Shown one piece after another: positions 16,306-26,429 of a DNA stretch of 60,625 nucleotides (its first letter is position 1; every line of letters starts with the position of its first letter). The notes under the pieces were generated by a model. The model was not told the DNA's origin. It saw nothing but the letters and a program-made list of their open reading frames with translations, and made no database searches. A program made the translations under genes and the position numbers. Source of the DNA: Streptomyces sp. TRM49041 (GTDB lineage: Bacteria > Actinomycetota > Actinomycetes > Streptomycetales > Streptomycetaceae); contig NZ_VSRY01000118.1 of assembly GCF_008271805.1 (NCBI RefSeq), positions 1 through 60,625 on the forward strand. Reading direction: 5' to 3'.

Positions 16306-19086
16306 GTGTCCAGCGAAGGTGGCGCCGCGGCTGGAGCTCCGGGACTGCGGGCGGACCTCGCAGGCGGAGCCCCCGGTGCCCTGCGGCCCTCCGCTGCCGA
16401 CCAGCTGGGGGCTGAGCATGCTCTGGTGTTCGCCGGGGCCGCCCTGGTGGCCGTCTACGTGCCGAGCGACGGCGGCCGGGAGCTGAGACTCGCCGGACCG
16501 GCGGGGGAGACCGACGCGCCGCCCGGCTGGCCCACCGGCTATGCCGTGTCCGGACGGTCCGCGGTCGCCGACGCCTTCCGCGGCGGCCGGCCGCTGTGGC
16601 TGACCTCCGGAGAGCTGGGCGCCCGCGGGGAGGCCGCACCCGAGAACCTCGCGCCGGACGTCGCGCTGGGCGTGCTGCCGATCGGCGCCGAGGGCCGGGG
16701 GCTCGGCTGCCTCGTCGTCGTGGACACCACCGGGAAGGGCTTCGACCCCGACCGGCGCGGCTTCCTGGAGCTGTACGCCGACCAGGTCGCCACGCGGCTT
16801 GAAGCCGCCGCCGAGGCGGCGGCCGAAGCAGGCGTGGGAGCGGGCGCCGAACACGGCGGCGTACGGCCGACCGCACCGGGGACGACCGCATCGGGGACGA
16901 CCGCATCGGGGACGACCGCATCGAGGACGACCGCATCGAGGACGACCGCACCAGCGACGACCGCACCGGGGTCGGCCGAACCGGCCACGGGCGCATCGGC
17001 CACGCATGCGCCCACCCCCGGCGGTGCCTCCGCGACGGCCGCTTCGGCCGGCCCCGCCCGGCCCCGACGCATGCCCGGTGACGTACTGGAGCCCGACCGG
17101 GTCGGTTCGTTCACCCTCGTCCTGCACACCGGCCGGATCACCGCCGACGAGCGGGTCCTCGAACTGGTCGACATCGACCCGGACGACTTCGACGGCCGCG
17201 TGGAGACCCTCCTCGCCCACACCGTCCCGGACGACCTGCCCGCCTTCATGTCCCTGGTCGAGCCGGCCCAGACCGCCGCCGCCAGCCGCGAGCTGGACTT
17301 CCGCATCCGCCGCCCCAACGGCGAACTGCGCTGGCTCCGGCTGCGCTCCCGGGTCCTCACCGACTCCGCCGGGCGCGCCGAACGCGTCCTTGGCATCGTC
17401 GTCGACGCGTCCTCGCTGCGGCCCGGTGCCGACGAGGTCTCCATGGTGCAGCGGCTCGCGGCCTCGCTGGCGGCCTCGATGACCGCCCGCGACGTCGGCC
17501 GGGTCGTCGTCGACGCCCTGCGCGACCCTCTGCTGGGCGCCGACCGGGTGGCGGTCGCGGGACTGGAGGCCGACCGGCTGGTCGTCACCGTCCTGGACCC
17601 GCCGGAACCCGCCGCCTGGCCGGAGATCTGGCGCTCGGAATGGCGCTCCGAATGGCCCGACACACCGATCCGCGCCCTGCCCACCCTCGCGGCCGCGCTC
17701 CGCGACGTCCGCGTGGGCCTGTGCCCGGCCGGCGCCGAACTCGAACCCGGGCTCGCGGGCGTCGGCCCCGGCGGGCTCGCCGTCCTGCCGCTGCCCGCCG
17801 AGGGCCGGGTCATCGGCGCGTGCCTGGTCGGCTGGGACGAGCCGCACGAGTTCGGCGCCGAGGAACGCTCCCTGCTGACGGCCACCGCCGGCCTGGTGGG
17901 GCAGGCGTTCCGGCGCGCCCAGGCCTTCGACGCCCAGCACGAGCTCGCCACCACCCTCCAGCGCAGCCTGTTGCCCCGCAGGCTGCCCGACCTCGCCGGC
18001 GGAGTGGCCGTCGCCCGCTATCTGCCCGCCATGGCCCGGCTGGAGGTGGGCGGCGACTGGTACGACGTCATCCCGCTCTCGGATAGCCGCGTCGCCCTGG
18101 TCATCGGGGACGTACAGGGCCACAGCGCCGGAGCCGCCACGATCATGGGCCAGATCCGGACGGCGATCAGGGCCTACGCGGTGGAGGGCCATCCGCCCGA
18201 CGTCGTCGTCTCGCACGCCAACCGGCTCCTGGTGGGCATGGAGACCGATCTCTTCGCCACCTGCTGCTACGTCGAACTCGACATGGAGGAGGGCGACGCC
18301 TGGATCGTCCGCGCGGGGCACCTCTCCCCGCTGCTGCGCCACCCGGACGGCGGTACGGAGGAGGTCGCCGCCGAAGGCGGCCTGCCACTCGGGGTCTTCG
18401 CGGACGCGGACTTTCCCATGACCGCCGTCGGCCTCACCCCCGGCACGGTCCTCGCGCTGCTCACGGACGGCCTCGTCGAGTCGGCGAGCCTCCACCTGGA
18501 GGAGGGCATGCGCAGGATGCGCGCGCTGCTGTCCGCCGCCGACCCGACCGACGCCGGACGCCTGGCCGACGAGCTCCTGGGCGACGGGACCCGCCGCGCC
18601 GACGACGTGGCGCTGCTGGTCATGCGCTATGACGGCATGAAGGTCCGGCCGATCCGGGCGGGCTGGGCGGTCTGGCGGCTTCCCGACGCCGTGATGCACG
18701 CCCGCCGCTTCACCGCCCGCACCCTCCGCAAGTGGAACGTGGCGGAGGAGGCGGACACCGCTCTGCTGGTCGTGTCCGAGCTGGTCACCAACGCCCTCGT
18801 CCACACACAGGGCCCCGTACGTCTCGACCTCACCCTGGCCGGCGACCGTCTGCGGATCGCCGTCAGCGACGTGTCGCCGCGGGCCCCCGCCAAGCCCGTG
18901 ATGGCCGACTGGGAATCGACGGGAGGCCGCGGCCTGTTCCTGGTGGAGGCCCTGTCGACGTCCTGGGGCTCGGTGCCGGTGAGCGGCGGAAAACAGGTGT
19001 GGAGCGAGTTCGTCGTCCCGCGCGGCGCCCCCGGACCCGTAGGGCAGCCACAGCCACAGCCACAGCCCCGGCCGGTGGGCCGGTGA
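16306..19086 (+). CDS. GAF-PAS-GAF-SpoIIE phosphatase with C-terminal HATPase (RsbU/RsbW-like) domain
   Basis: About 926 residues, start uncertain (GTG 16306 chosen; GTG 16288 also in frame). Order: GAF-like domain (~15-160); Ala/Thr-rich linker (~165-252) made of a 15-bp DNA repeat; PAS domain (~260-372; DELRWL-type R-RPNGELRWLRLRS); second GAF (~378-542); PP2C/SpoIIE phosphatase (~551-778; LEVGGDWYDVI, ALVIGDVQGHSAGAAT, LLTDGLVES, DDVALLVMRYD); HATPase_c anti-sigma-type kinase (~781-905; SELVTNALVHTQG, GRGLFLVEALS). Such proteins tune anti-sigma/anti-anti-sigma pathways in streptomycetes. The phosphatase metal-binding Asp residues are present. It lies 13 bp before an ABC importer operon on the same strand. 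Confidence 0.88.
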   Translation: MSSEGGAAAGAPGLRADLAGGAPGALRPSAADQLGAEHALVFAGAALVAVYVPSDGGRELRLAGPAGETDAPPGWPTGYAVSGRSAVADAFRGGRPLWLTSGELGARGEAAPENLAPDVALGVLPIGAEGRGLGCLVVVDTTGKGFDPDRRGFLELYADQVATRLEAAAEAAAEAGVGAGAEHGGVRPTAPGTTASGTTASGTTASRTTASRTTAPATTAPGSAEPATGASATHAPTPGGASATAASAGPARPRRMPGDVLEPDRVGSFTLVLHTGRITADERVLELVDIDPDDFDGRVETLLAHTVPDDLPAFMSLVEPAQTAAASRELDFRIRRPNGELRWLRLRSRVLTDSAGRAERVLGIVVDASSLRPGADEVSMVQRLAASLAASMTARDVGRVVVDALRDPLLGADRVAVAGLEADRLVVTVLDPPEPAAWPEIWRSEWRSEWPDTPIRALPTLAAALRDVRVGLCPAGAELEPGLAGVGPGGLAVLPLPAEGRVIGACLVGWDEPHEFGAEERSLLTATAGLVGQAFRRAQAFDAQHELATTLQRSLLPRRLPDLAGGVAVARYLPAMARLEVGGDWYDVIPLSDSRVALVIGDVQGHSAGAATIMGQIRTAIRAYAVEGHPPDVVVSHANRLLVGMETDLFATCCYVELDMEEGDAWIVRAGHLSPLLRHPDGGTEEVAAEGGLPLGVFADADFPMTAVGLTPGTVLALLTDGLVESASLHLEEGMRRMRALLSAADPTDAGRLADELLGDGTRRADDVALLVMRYDGMKVRPIRAGWAVWRLPDAVMHARRFTARTLRKWNVAEEADTALLVVSELVTNALVHTQGPVRLDLTLAGDRLRIAVSDVSPRAPAKPVMADWESTGGRGLFLVEALSTSWGSVPVSGGKQVWSEFVVPRGAPGPVGQPQPQPQPRPVGR
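16868..16970 (+). repeat. 15-bp tandem repeat in the SpoIIE-like gene
   Basis: Unit close to gacgaccgcatcggg, repeated about seven times with small changes. It encodes the repeating pentapeptide GTTAS/RTTAS/ATTAP of the linker between the first GAF and the PAS domain. The repeats are in frame, so copy-number change would alter linker length without breaking the gene. Confidence 0.85.
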
Positions 19087-19099
19087 GGAGGTGTTCCCC

Positions 19100-20230
19100 A
19101 TGAAGCCCCGCAGGCACGGCCGTGGCCGTACCGCCCTCGGCGCGGCGGCCGTGTCTCTCACCGTCGCTCTCGCCGCCTGCGGCACGGCCGACATGGCGCA
19201 CGAGAACGGCGGTCCGAGCCCCGGGCGCTCGGACCGCACGGACCCCACCCCGACGATCGGTGTGCTGCTCCCCGATACCCATACCCCCCGCTGGGAGACC
19301 TTCGACCGACCCCTGATCGAGAAGCGGATCGCCGAGATCTGCCCGGGGTGCGGGGTCGAGTACGCCAATGCCCACGGCGGCGTGGCCCAGCAGAAGCGGC
19401 AGATCGAATCCATGATCACCAAAGGGGTCGATGTGCTGATCCTCGACCCGGTCGACTCGCTGGCCCTCAGTTCCTCGATCAGAAGAGCCGACGACGCGGG
19501 CATCCCCGTCGTCTCCTACGACCGTCTCGCCGAGGGCCCGATCTCCGGCTATGTCTCCTTCGACGGGGAGGACGTCGGCAGGCTTCAGGCAGAGGGGCTG
19601 CTCACCGCGATGGGTGACAAGGCGGACGGCGGCCAGATCGTCATGATGAACGGCGACCCCGCCGACCCGAACTCGGGCTCGTTCGAGAAGGGCGCGCTCT
19701 CCGTACTCAAGGGCCGTGTCAAGATCGGCAAGGCGTTCGACACCACCGGTTGGCGGCCGGAGATCGCCAACGTCAACATGTCCGGCGCCATCGCCGCCCT
19801 GGGGGCCGAGAACATCGACGGCGTGTACGCGGCGAACGACGGGCTCGCGGCGGGCGTCATCTCCTCCCTCAAGGCCAACTTCGTCGAGCCGTTGCCCCCG
19901 GTCACCGGGCAGGACGCCGACCTCGGCGCCATCCAGCGCATCATCAGCGGCGACCAGTACATGACGGTGTACAAGCCGTTCAAACCGCAGGCCGCCGCGG
20001 CCGCCGAGATGGCCGTCGCCCTCGGCCGCGGCGACCCGCTCGACACCATCGCCTCGCACGAGGCGAGCAGCGGGACGGTCCAGGGCGTACCGGCCGTCCT
20101 GCTCACCCCGATCTCCGTCACCGCGGGCACGGTCCGCGACACCGTCGTCAAGGACGGCATGTACACGATTGACCAGATCTGTACTCCGAAGTACGCGTCG
20201 GCGTGCGCGAAGGCAGGACTCACCGTGTAA
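19100..20230 (+). CDS. Sugar ABC transporter substrate-binding lipoprotein (XylF/RbsB-like)
   Basis: 376 residues. ATG 19100 (MKPRRHGRGRT) is chosen because GGAGG lies eight bases upstream. Lipoprotein signal with lipobox LAAC (Cys27). Periplasmic-binding-protein type 1 fold: PTIGVLLPDTHTPRWETFDRPLIEKRI, GGVAQQKRQIESMITKGVDVLILDPVD, GIPVVSYDRLAEGPISGYVSFDGEDVGRLQAEGL and GVYAANDGLAAGVISSL match xylose/ribose-type binding proteins. It feeds the ATPase and permease directly downstream (25-bp gap). Confidence 0.93.
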   Translation: MKPRRHGRGRTALGAAAVSLTVALAACGTADMAHENGGPSPGRSDRTDPTPTIGVLLPDTHTPRWETFDRPLIEKRIAEICPGCGVEYANAHGGVAQQKRQIESMITKGVDVLILDPVDSLALSSSIRRADDAGIPVVSYDRLAEGPISGYVSFDGEDVGRLQAEGLLTAMGDKADGGQIVMMNGDPADPNSGSFEKGALSVLKGRVKIGKAFDTTGWRPEIANVNMSGAIAALGAENIDGVYAANDGLAAGVISSLKANFVEPLPPVTGQDADLGAIQRIISGDQYMTVYKPFKPQAAAAAEMAVALGRGDPLDTIASHEASSGTVQGVPAVLLTPISVTAGTVRDTVVKDGMYTIDQICTPKYASACAKAGLTV

Positions 20231-20255
20231 TCGGGCGGAGAGGAGGTGGTTTTCC

Positions 20256-21041
20256 GTGCCGGTCCCACCCCTGCTGGCACTGCGCGGCGTCCGCAAGCGC
20301 TTCGGCGCCGTCGAGGCGCTCGCCGACGTGGAGCTGGACGTCCGGGCCGGTGAGGTCGTCGCTCTGATGGGCGACAACGGTGCGGGGAAGTCCACCCTCG
20401 TCAAGGTGATCGCGGGGGTCGGCCCCGCGGACGAAGGTGTCATCGAGTGGGCGGGTCGGCCCGTCAGAGTGAGAAACCCACAGGACGCCCATGCCCTGGG
20501 GATCGCGACCGTGTTCCAGGACCTCGCGCTCTGCGACAACCTCGATGTCGTCGGCAATCTCTTCCTGGGCCGGGAACTCCGCAGGGTCGGTCTCCTCGAC
20601 GAGGCCGAGATGGAGCGTCAGACCCGCGACCTGCTGAGTTCGCTGGCGATCCACGTCCCCAATCTGCGCGCCAAGGTGGCCAGTCTGTCCGGCGGACAGC
20701 GGCAGACCGTCGCGATCTCCCGCTCCCTGCTGGGCGAGCCGCGGCTGCTCCTCCTCGACGAACCGACGGCGGCCCTCGGCATCCAGCAGACCAGCCGCTT
20801 CCTCGACCTCGTCGAGATGCTCCGCGACCGTGGCCTCGGGGTCCTCCTCATCAGCCACAACATGGGCGACATCAAGGCGGTCGCGGACCGCGTGGCCGTG
20901 CTGCACCTCGGCCGCAACAACGGCGTCTTCGATGTGGGCACCACCTCCCAGGAACAGATCATCTCCTCCATCACCGGCGTCACCAGCCACCACCACAGCT
21001 CGGCCCGCCGCACCTCCCCTCCGGGGCAGGCGGAGCGGTGA
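20256..21041 (+). CDS. Sugar ABC transporter ATP-binding protein (XylG-like)
   Basis: 261 residues from GTG 20256, behind GAGGAGG. One nucleotide-binding domain only, where XylG/RbsA of E. coli have two: Walker A GDNGAGKST, Q-loop TVFQDLALCDNLDVVGN, signature LSGGQRQTVAISRSLL, Walker B LLLLDEPTAALG, H-loop LLISHNM. The signature helix and ISHN are typical of sugar (CUT2) ATPases; single-domain CUT2 ATPases are common in actinomycetes. It overlaps the permease start by 4 bases. Confidence 0.93.
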   Translation: MPVPPLLALRGVRKRFGAVEALADVELDVRAGEVVALMGDNGAGKSTLVKVIAGVGPADEGVIEWAGRPVRVRNPQDAHALGIATVFQDLALCDNLDVVGNLFLGRELRRVGLLDEAEMERQTRDLLSSLAIHVPNLRAKVASLSGGQRQTVAISRSLLGEPRLLLLDEPTAALGIQQTSRFLDLVEMLRDRGLGVLLISHNMGDIKAVADRVAVLHLGRNNGVFDVGTTSQEQIISSITGVTSHHHSSARRTSPPGQAER

Positions 21042-22237
21042 ACGGCCTCCGGCGGACTCTCGGGAGCTGGACCGGCGTGCTCAGACAGCGGGTGAGCGGC
21101 GGTGAGCTCGGCGCGGTCCCGGTCGTCGTCGGGGTCTTGGTGATCTGGACGGTCTTCCAGATCCTCAACAGCAACTTCCTCTCGCCGCGCAACCTGTCCA
21201 ACCTCAGCGTGGACATCGTCGGGGCGGGCATGATCGCCGTCGGTATCGTCTTCGTCCTGCTGATCGGCGAGATCGACCTGTCGGTGGGCTCCGTCAGCGG
21301 CCTCGCGGCGGCGCTGTTCGCCGTGCTCAACGTGCAGCAGGGTATGGCGGAGTGGCTCGCCGTCGTCATCGCGGTGCTGTGCGGCGCCGCGATCGGCTCC
21401 GTGCACGGCTTCTTCGTCGCCCGGCTCGGCACACCCTCCTTCGTCGTCACCCTCGCGGGGCTGCTCGGCTGGAACGGCCTGATGCTGTACGTCCTGGGCA
21501 CCAGCGGCACCATCAACCTCGAGGACCAGGGGCTCGTCGCCAAGCTGACCAGTTTCTACTTCCACGACGTCGCCGCCGCCTACGGCCTGGCCGCCTTCGG
21601 GTCGGTCCTGTACTTCCTCGTCTACTACCAGGGCCGGCGACGCCGTCAGGCCACCGGCATGCCGTACCGGCCGCTCGGGGAGATCGTGCTACGCGCGGGT
21701 GTGGTCGCGCTGATGGCGTTCGCCGCCGCGTATGTGCTCAACCAGTTCCAGGGACTGCCCCTCGCCCTGCTCGCCTTCCTCACCGTCGTGGCGGGCCTGG
21801 ACCTGATCCTGCGCCGCACCCGGTACGGGCGGAGCGTCTACGCGCTCGGCGGTGGCACGGAGGCGGCCCGCCGCGCCGGCATCGACGTGGTGTGGGTGCG
21901 TGTCTCCGTGTTCATGGTGTCCGGCACGATGGCCGCGATCGGCGGCCTGTTCCTGGCCTCACGGATCACCTCGGTGAGCCAGACCTCCGGCACGGGCCTG
22001 CTGCTGATGAACGCCATCGCCGCGGCCGTCATCGGCGGCACCAGCCTCTTCGGCGGCCGCGGCACGACGTGGTCGGCCCTGCTGGGCATGCTCGTCATCC
22101 AGTCGATCGCCTCGGGCATGGCCCTGCTGGGCATCCAGGCCGCCGTCCAGTTCATGATCACCGGCGGGGTGCTGCTCGCGGCCGTGGTGGTCGACACCCT
22201 GGCGAGACGCTCGCAGAAGGAACACGGCCGGGCGTGA
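21038..22237 (+). CDS. Sugar ABC transporter permease (XylH/RbsC-like)
   Basis: 399 residues, start GTG 21038 inside the GTGA overlap with the ATPase stop. About ten helices. CUT2 permease signatures: NLSNLSVDIVGAGMIAVGIVFVLLIGEIDLSVGSVSGL, GTPSFVVTLAGLLGWNGLMLYVLG, YGRSVYALGGGTEAARRAGI (the EAA-like cytoplasmic loop) and ITSVSQTSGTGLLLMNAIAAAVIGGTSLFGG. XylH-like insertion between helices is seen near YYQGRRRRQATGMPY. Xylose is a good guess for substrate but is not proven. The operon ends here, against a convergent CoA-binding gene. Confidence 0.93.
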   Translation: MNGLRRTLGSWTGVLRQRVSGGELGAVPVVVGVLVIWTVFQILNSNFLSPRNLSNLSVDIVGAGMIAVGIVFVLLIGEIDLSVGSVSGLAAALFAVLNVQQGMAEWLAVVIAVLCGAAIGSVHGFFVARLGTPSFVVTLAGLLGWNGLMLYVLGTSGTINLEDQGLVAKLTSFYFHDVAAAYGLAAFGSVLYFLVYYQGRRRRQATGMPYRPLGEIVLRAGVVALMAFAAAYVLNQFQGLPLALLAFLTVVAGLDLILRRTRYGRSVYALGGGTEAARRAGIDVVWVRVSVFMVSGTMAAIGGLFLASRITSVSQTSGTGLLLMNAIAAAVIGGTSLFGGRGTTWSALLGMLVIQSIASGMALLGIQAAVQFMITGGVLLAAVVVDTLARRSQKEHGRA

Positions 22238-22247
22238 AACGACCCCC

Positions 22248-22676
22248 TCAGCGCCCGTGGCGAGGCGACAGCCCCAGCGCGGGGATCTCGATGGCCGGGC
22301 ACACATTCATGACCATGTCGAGACCGGCCGCCCGCGTCCGCTCGTACGCGTCCTCGTCCACGACCCCGAGCTGGAACCAGACCGCCTTGGCGCCCTTCGC
22401 CACGGCCTGGTCCGCGATGTCCCCGGCCAGCTCGCTGTGGACGAAGACATCCACGACGTCCACCGGGAAGGGGATGTCGGCGAGCGTGGTGTACCCCTGC
22501 TCCCCGTGCACGGTCTCCGCCTTCGGGTGTACGGGCACGACCCGCTTCCCGAACCGCCGCAGCACCGCGGCCACGCCGTACGCCGCCCGCGTCCGGTTCG
22601 TGGACAGGCCGACCACGGCCCAGGTGTCGCCGGACTCGGTGAGGATCCTGCGGATGGTCTCGGTGTCGCCGTACAC
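22248..22676 (-). CDS. CoA-binding domain protein
   Basis: 142-residue Rossmann-type CoA-binding protein (YccU-like). GTG 22676 is supported by GGAG seven bases upstream. Motifs: WAVVGLSTNRTRAAYGVAAVL (glycine-rich loop), GKRVVPVHPKAETVHGEQGYTTLADIPFPVDVVDVFV, AVWFQLGVVDEDAYERTRAAGLDMVMNVCPAIE. Small stand-alone members are widespread; the physiological role is unknown. It is divergent from the DUF3291 gene, sharing the operator-rich space at 22677-22840. Confidence 0.88.
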   Translation of the reverse strand: MYGDTETIRRILTESGDTWAVVGLSTNRTRAAYGVAAVLRRFGKRVVPVHPKAETVHGEQGYTTLADIPFPVDVVDVFVHSELAGDIADQAVAKGAKAVWFQLGVVDEDAYERTRAAGLDMVMNVCPAIEIPALGLSPRHGR

Positions 22677-22770
22677 GTGGGCACTCCTGCCGGGCGGGGG
22701 TCGCTTCAGACCGGGAAACCACCGCGTGCGCCCGGGCATTCCCCTTCGGGCGGGGTTTACCCGCATGATA

Positions 22771-22809
22771 GATAGTGGCACTATCCAGTTATGGGTAGTG
22801 CCACTATCC
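22771..22809. promoter_or_regulatory. Two phased palindromic operator sites
   Basis: Site 1: gatagtggcactatc (22771-22785). Site 2: ggtagtgccactatcc (22794-22809). Both carry TAGTGSCACTA, centred 23 bp apart, about two helical turns, so bound dimers would sit on one face. They lie just upstream of the DUF3291 start (22841) and downstream of a tttacc sequence. This is a strong candidate operator for a TetR/MarR/PadR-type regulator, which is not encoded next door. Confidence 0.75.
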
Positions 22810-22840
22810 GATCGTGTCGTGGCTCGTCGAGAGGACCGTC

Positions 22841-23278
22841 ATGCCCACCCTTCCCTGGACCACGCCCAATCCCGCACCGCCGCACGCCCCCGCCTACGTC
22901 ATGGCCTCGCGCTTCGAAGTGCGGTCCCTCAAGGACGTGCCCCGGTTCTTCGTCAAGTCCCTCGCCGCCTGGCGGCAGGTCACCTCCGCGCCCGGCGCCT
23001 ACGGGGCGTCCCTCGTCGCGCAGCCGCTCAAGCGGACCTTCTACACGCTCTCGGCGTGGCAGGACCGCGAGGCCCTCTACACCTACGCCCGGACCGAACC
23101 GCACCGCGGGATCATGAAAGACCTCCGGGCGACCATGCGGGGCTCCACCTTCACCTTCTGGGAGGCCACCGCCGAGGACCTGCCGCTCGCCTGGGACGAC
23201 GCCCGGCGGCGGCTCGCCGAGCAGGCCGCGCGGGACGGCGACGGCGGCGGTGCCCGGGGCGCGACGGCCGGCGACTAG
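22841..23278 (+). CDS. DUF3291 family protein (monooxygenase-like fold)
   Basis: 145 residues. ATG 22841 (MPTLPWTTPNPAPPHAPAYV) has GAGAGGA upstream. The family core is VMASRFEVRSLKDVPRFF, AWRQVTSAPGAYGASLVAQPLKRTFYTLSAWQDREAL and HRGIMKDLRATMRGSTFTFWEA. The fold is the ferredoxin-like ABM/heme-degrading monooxygenase type, but no catalytic function is established. A Gly/Ala/Asp-rich tail ends the protein. Transcription is probably controlled by the phased operators just upstream. Confidence 0.82.
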   Translation: MPTLPWTTPNPAPPHAPAYVMASRFEVRSLKDVPRFFVKSLAAWRQVTSAPGAYGASLVAQPLKRTFYTLSAWQDREALYTYARTEPHRGIMKDLRATMRGSTFTFWEATAEDLPLAWDDARRRLAEQAARDGDGGGARGATAGD

Positions 23279-23287
23279 GGTGGCGGG

Positions 23288-23914
23288 ATGCAGGAGCAGT
23301 ACCTGACGGTGGCCCGCGAGGGCGTGCACGAGACCGAGATCAACCGGTCGCGCTTCCTCTGCGCGCTCGCCCCCGCGGCGACCGAGCAGGAGGCCCAGGA
23401 CTTCATCGCCCGTATCCGCAAGGAGCACCCCACCGCCACGCACAACTGCTTCGCGTACGTCATCGGCGCCGACGCCTCCGTCCAGAAGGCCGGCGACGAC
23501 GGCGAACCCGGCGGCACCGCGGGCGTGCCCATGCTCCAGATGCTCCTGCGGCGCGAGACGCGCTACGTCGTCGCCGTCGTCACCCGCTACTACGGCGGCG
23601 TCAAGCTCGGCGCCGGCGGGCTGATCAGGGCGTACGGCGGCGCCGTCGGCGAGGCTCTCGACGCCCTCGGCACCATCACCCGCCGGCGCTACCGCCTCGC
23701 CACCGTCACCGTCGACCACCAGCGGGCCGGCAAGCTCCAGAACGACCTGCGCGCCACCGGCAGGACCGTCCGCGACGTACGGTACGCCGACGCCGTCCGG
23801 ATCGAGATCGGCCTCCCGGACGCCGACGTCGACGCCTTCCGCGGCTGGCTCGCCGACGCGACGGCCGGAACGGCCGGCCTGGAACTCGGCGGCGAGGCGT
23901 ACGGGGACGGCTGA
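23288..23914 (+). CDS. YigZ/IMPACT family protein
   Basis: 208 residues, ATG 23288, nine bases after the previous stop. N-terminal UPF0029/IMPACT domain: NRSRFLCALAPAATEQEAQDFIARIRKEHPTATHNCFAYVIG, DDGEPGGTAGVPMLQMLL and VAVVTRYYGGVKLGAGGLIRAYGGAV are the family hallmarks. The C-terminal DUF1949 domain (GKLQNDLRATGRTVRDVRY) is ferredoxin-like. Related to the eukaryotic translation regulator IMPACT; the bacterial role is not settled. Probably co-transcribed with the DUF3291 gene. Confidence 0.93.
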   Translation: MQEQYLTVAREGVHETEINRSRFLCALAPAATEQEAQDFIARIRKEHPTATHNCFAYVIGADASVQKAGDDGEPGGTAGVPMLQMLLRRETRYVVAVVTRYYGGVKLGAGGLIRAYGGAVGEALDALGTITRRRYRLATVTVDHQRAGKLQNDLRATGRTVRDVRYADAVRIEIGLPDADVDAFRGWLADATAGTAGLELGGEAYGDG

Positions 23915-23925
23915 CCGCCACCCCG

Positions 23926-24991
23926 TCAGCAGATGCGCGGCAACTGCTCGCCCAGCGGCAGATCCACCACCCGCGTGCCGCCCAGGCCCGTGGCGGCCAC
24001 CACCATCCCCGGGTGCTCCGCGACGCACTCGCCGACGATCGCCGCGCCGGCGCCCAGCGGGTGCGCCCGCATCGCCGCCAGAACCGCGTCCGCGTGCTCA
24101 CGCGGTACGAACGCGACGAGCCGCCCCTCGTTCGCCACGTACAGCGGATCGAGGCCCAGGAAACCGCATGCCGCCGCCACCGCGTCCGGCACCGGAACGG
24201 CACGCTCCGACAGCCGTACGCCCGTGCCGGAGGCCGACGCGATCTCGTTCAGCGCCGCGGCCACCCCGCCCCGGGTCGGGTCCCGCAGCACATGCAGGTC
24301 CTTGGTGACGGCCAGCATCGCCTCCACCAGGCCGCCCAGCGCCGCCGTGTCGCTCACCACCTCGCCGCCGAACTCCAGGCCCTCCCGCACACTCAGCACG
24401 GCCACGCCGTGCTGGCCGACGGGCCCGCTGACGAGGACGACGTCACCGGGCGCCGCCCGCCGCGGGCGGATGTCGACCCCGTCGGGAATCACGCCCACGC
24501 CCGATGTCGTGATGTACACGCCGTCGCCGTGCCCCGACTCCACGACCTTCGTGTCCCCGGTCGCCACGGTCACGCCCGCGGCCGCGGCGGCCGAGCCGAT
24601 CGCCCGAGCCACCTCCCCGACGACGTCCAGCGCCGTGCCCTCCTCCAGGATGAACGCGCACGACAGATAAGCCGGGCGGGCCCCGCTCATGGCCAGGTCG
24701 TTGACCGTCCCGTTGACCGCGAGGTCCCCGATGCAGCCGCCGGGGAAGAACAGCGGCCGCACCACGTACGAGTCCGTCGAGAACGCCAGCCGTGCCCCGC
24801 CCAGCGTCACGGCCGCCGAGTCGCCCAGACCCGCCAGCACCTCGTTGCCGTACGCGGGGACGAAGACCTCCGCCACCAGCTCCGCGGAGAGCGCGCCCCC
24901 GCCGCCGTGCCCGGAGAGCACCACCCGCTGATCGCGCAGCGGCGCCGGACAGCTCCAGTTCGCGGGGTCGACCGGCCCGGACGTCAGTGTC

Positions 24992-24999
<8 letters not shown>
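23926..24999 (-). CDS. hypE: Hydrogenase maturation protein HypE
   Basis: 357 residues. Takes the carbamoyl group from HypF onto its C-terminal cysteine and dehydrates it to a thiocyanate, the source of the CN ligands of the [NiFe] site. The essential C-terminal PRIC motif is present (ends EQLPRIC). ATP-binding AIRS fold: [61 protein letters not shown]. Starts at ATG 24999, overlapping hypD by 8 bases. Last gene of the hypA-B-F-C-D-E run. Confidence 0.97.
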
Positions 25000-26103
<1,104 letters not shown>

Positions 26104-26107
<4 letters not shown>

Positions 26108-26391
26108 GGGGTGGTGCCGCTCTCCTCCGCCGCGGCGCGCTGCCAGGCGTCGCCGAACTCCTCGTCGATCAGGCCCAGTTGCTCGAAGAGCTCCAGGGAA
26201 GCCCGCGCCGACTCCTCGTCGAGCCGCTGGAGCGCGAAGCCGACATGGACGATGACGTACTCACCGACCCGGACCTCGGGGACGTACTCCAGGCAGACGT
26301 CCTTCCGCACGCCGCCGAAGTCGACCCGGCCCGTGAGCGGACCGTCCCGTTCCTCGATCGCCAGCACTTTGCCGGGCACTGCCAGACACAT
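26104..26391 (-). CDS. hypC: Hydrogenase assembly chaperone HypC
   Basis: 95 residues, slightly long for the family. Begins [15 protein letters not shown] with the essential Cys2 that carries the iron complex with HypD, followed by [43 protein letters not shown] 26391 has GGAG eight bases upstream. There is no second hypC/hupF-type paralogue in the window. Confidence 0.97.
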
Positions 26392-26429
26392 GGGCCGTCT
26401 CCGTTCCTCGCTGTCCACCGGTCCACCGG

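Noticed and set aside
16868..16970. 15-bp repeats as a CRISPR-like array
   Set aside because: No spacers; the units are directly adjacent and encode an Ala/Thr linker in frame.
16126..19503. 1,125-codon minus-strand frame over the SpoIIE-like gene
   Set aside because: Antisense shadow; its product has no domain signature while the + strand shows GAF, PAS, PP2C and HATPase motifs.
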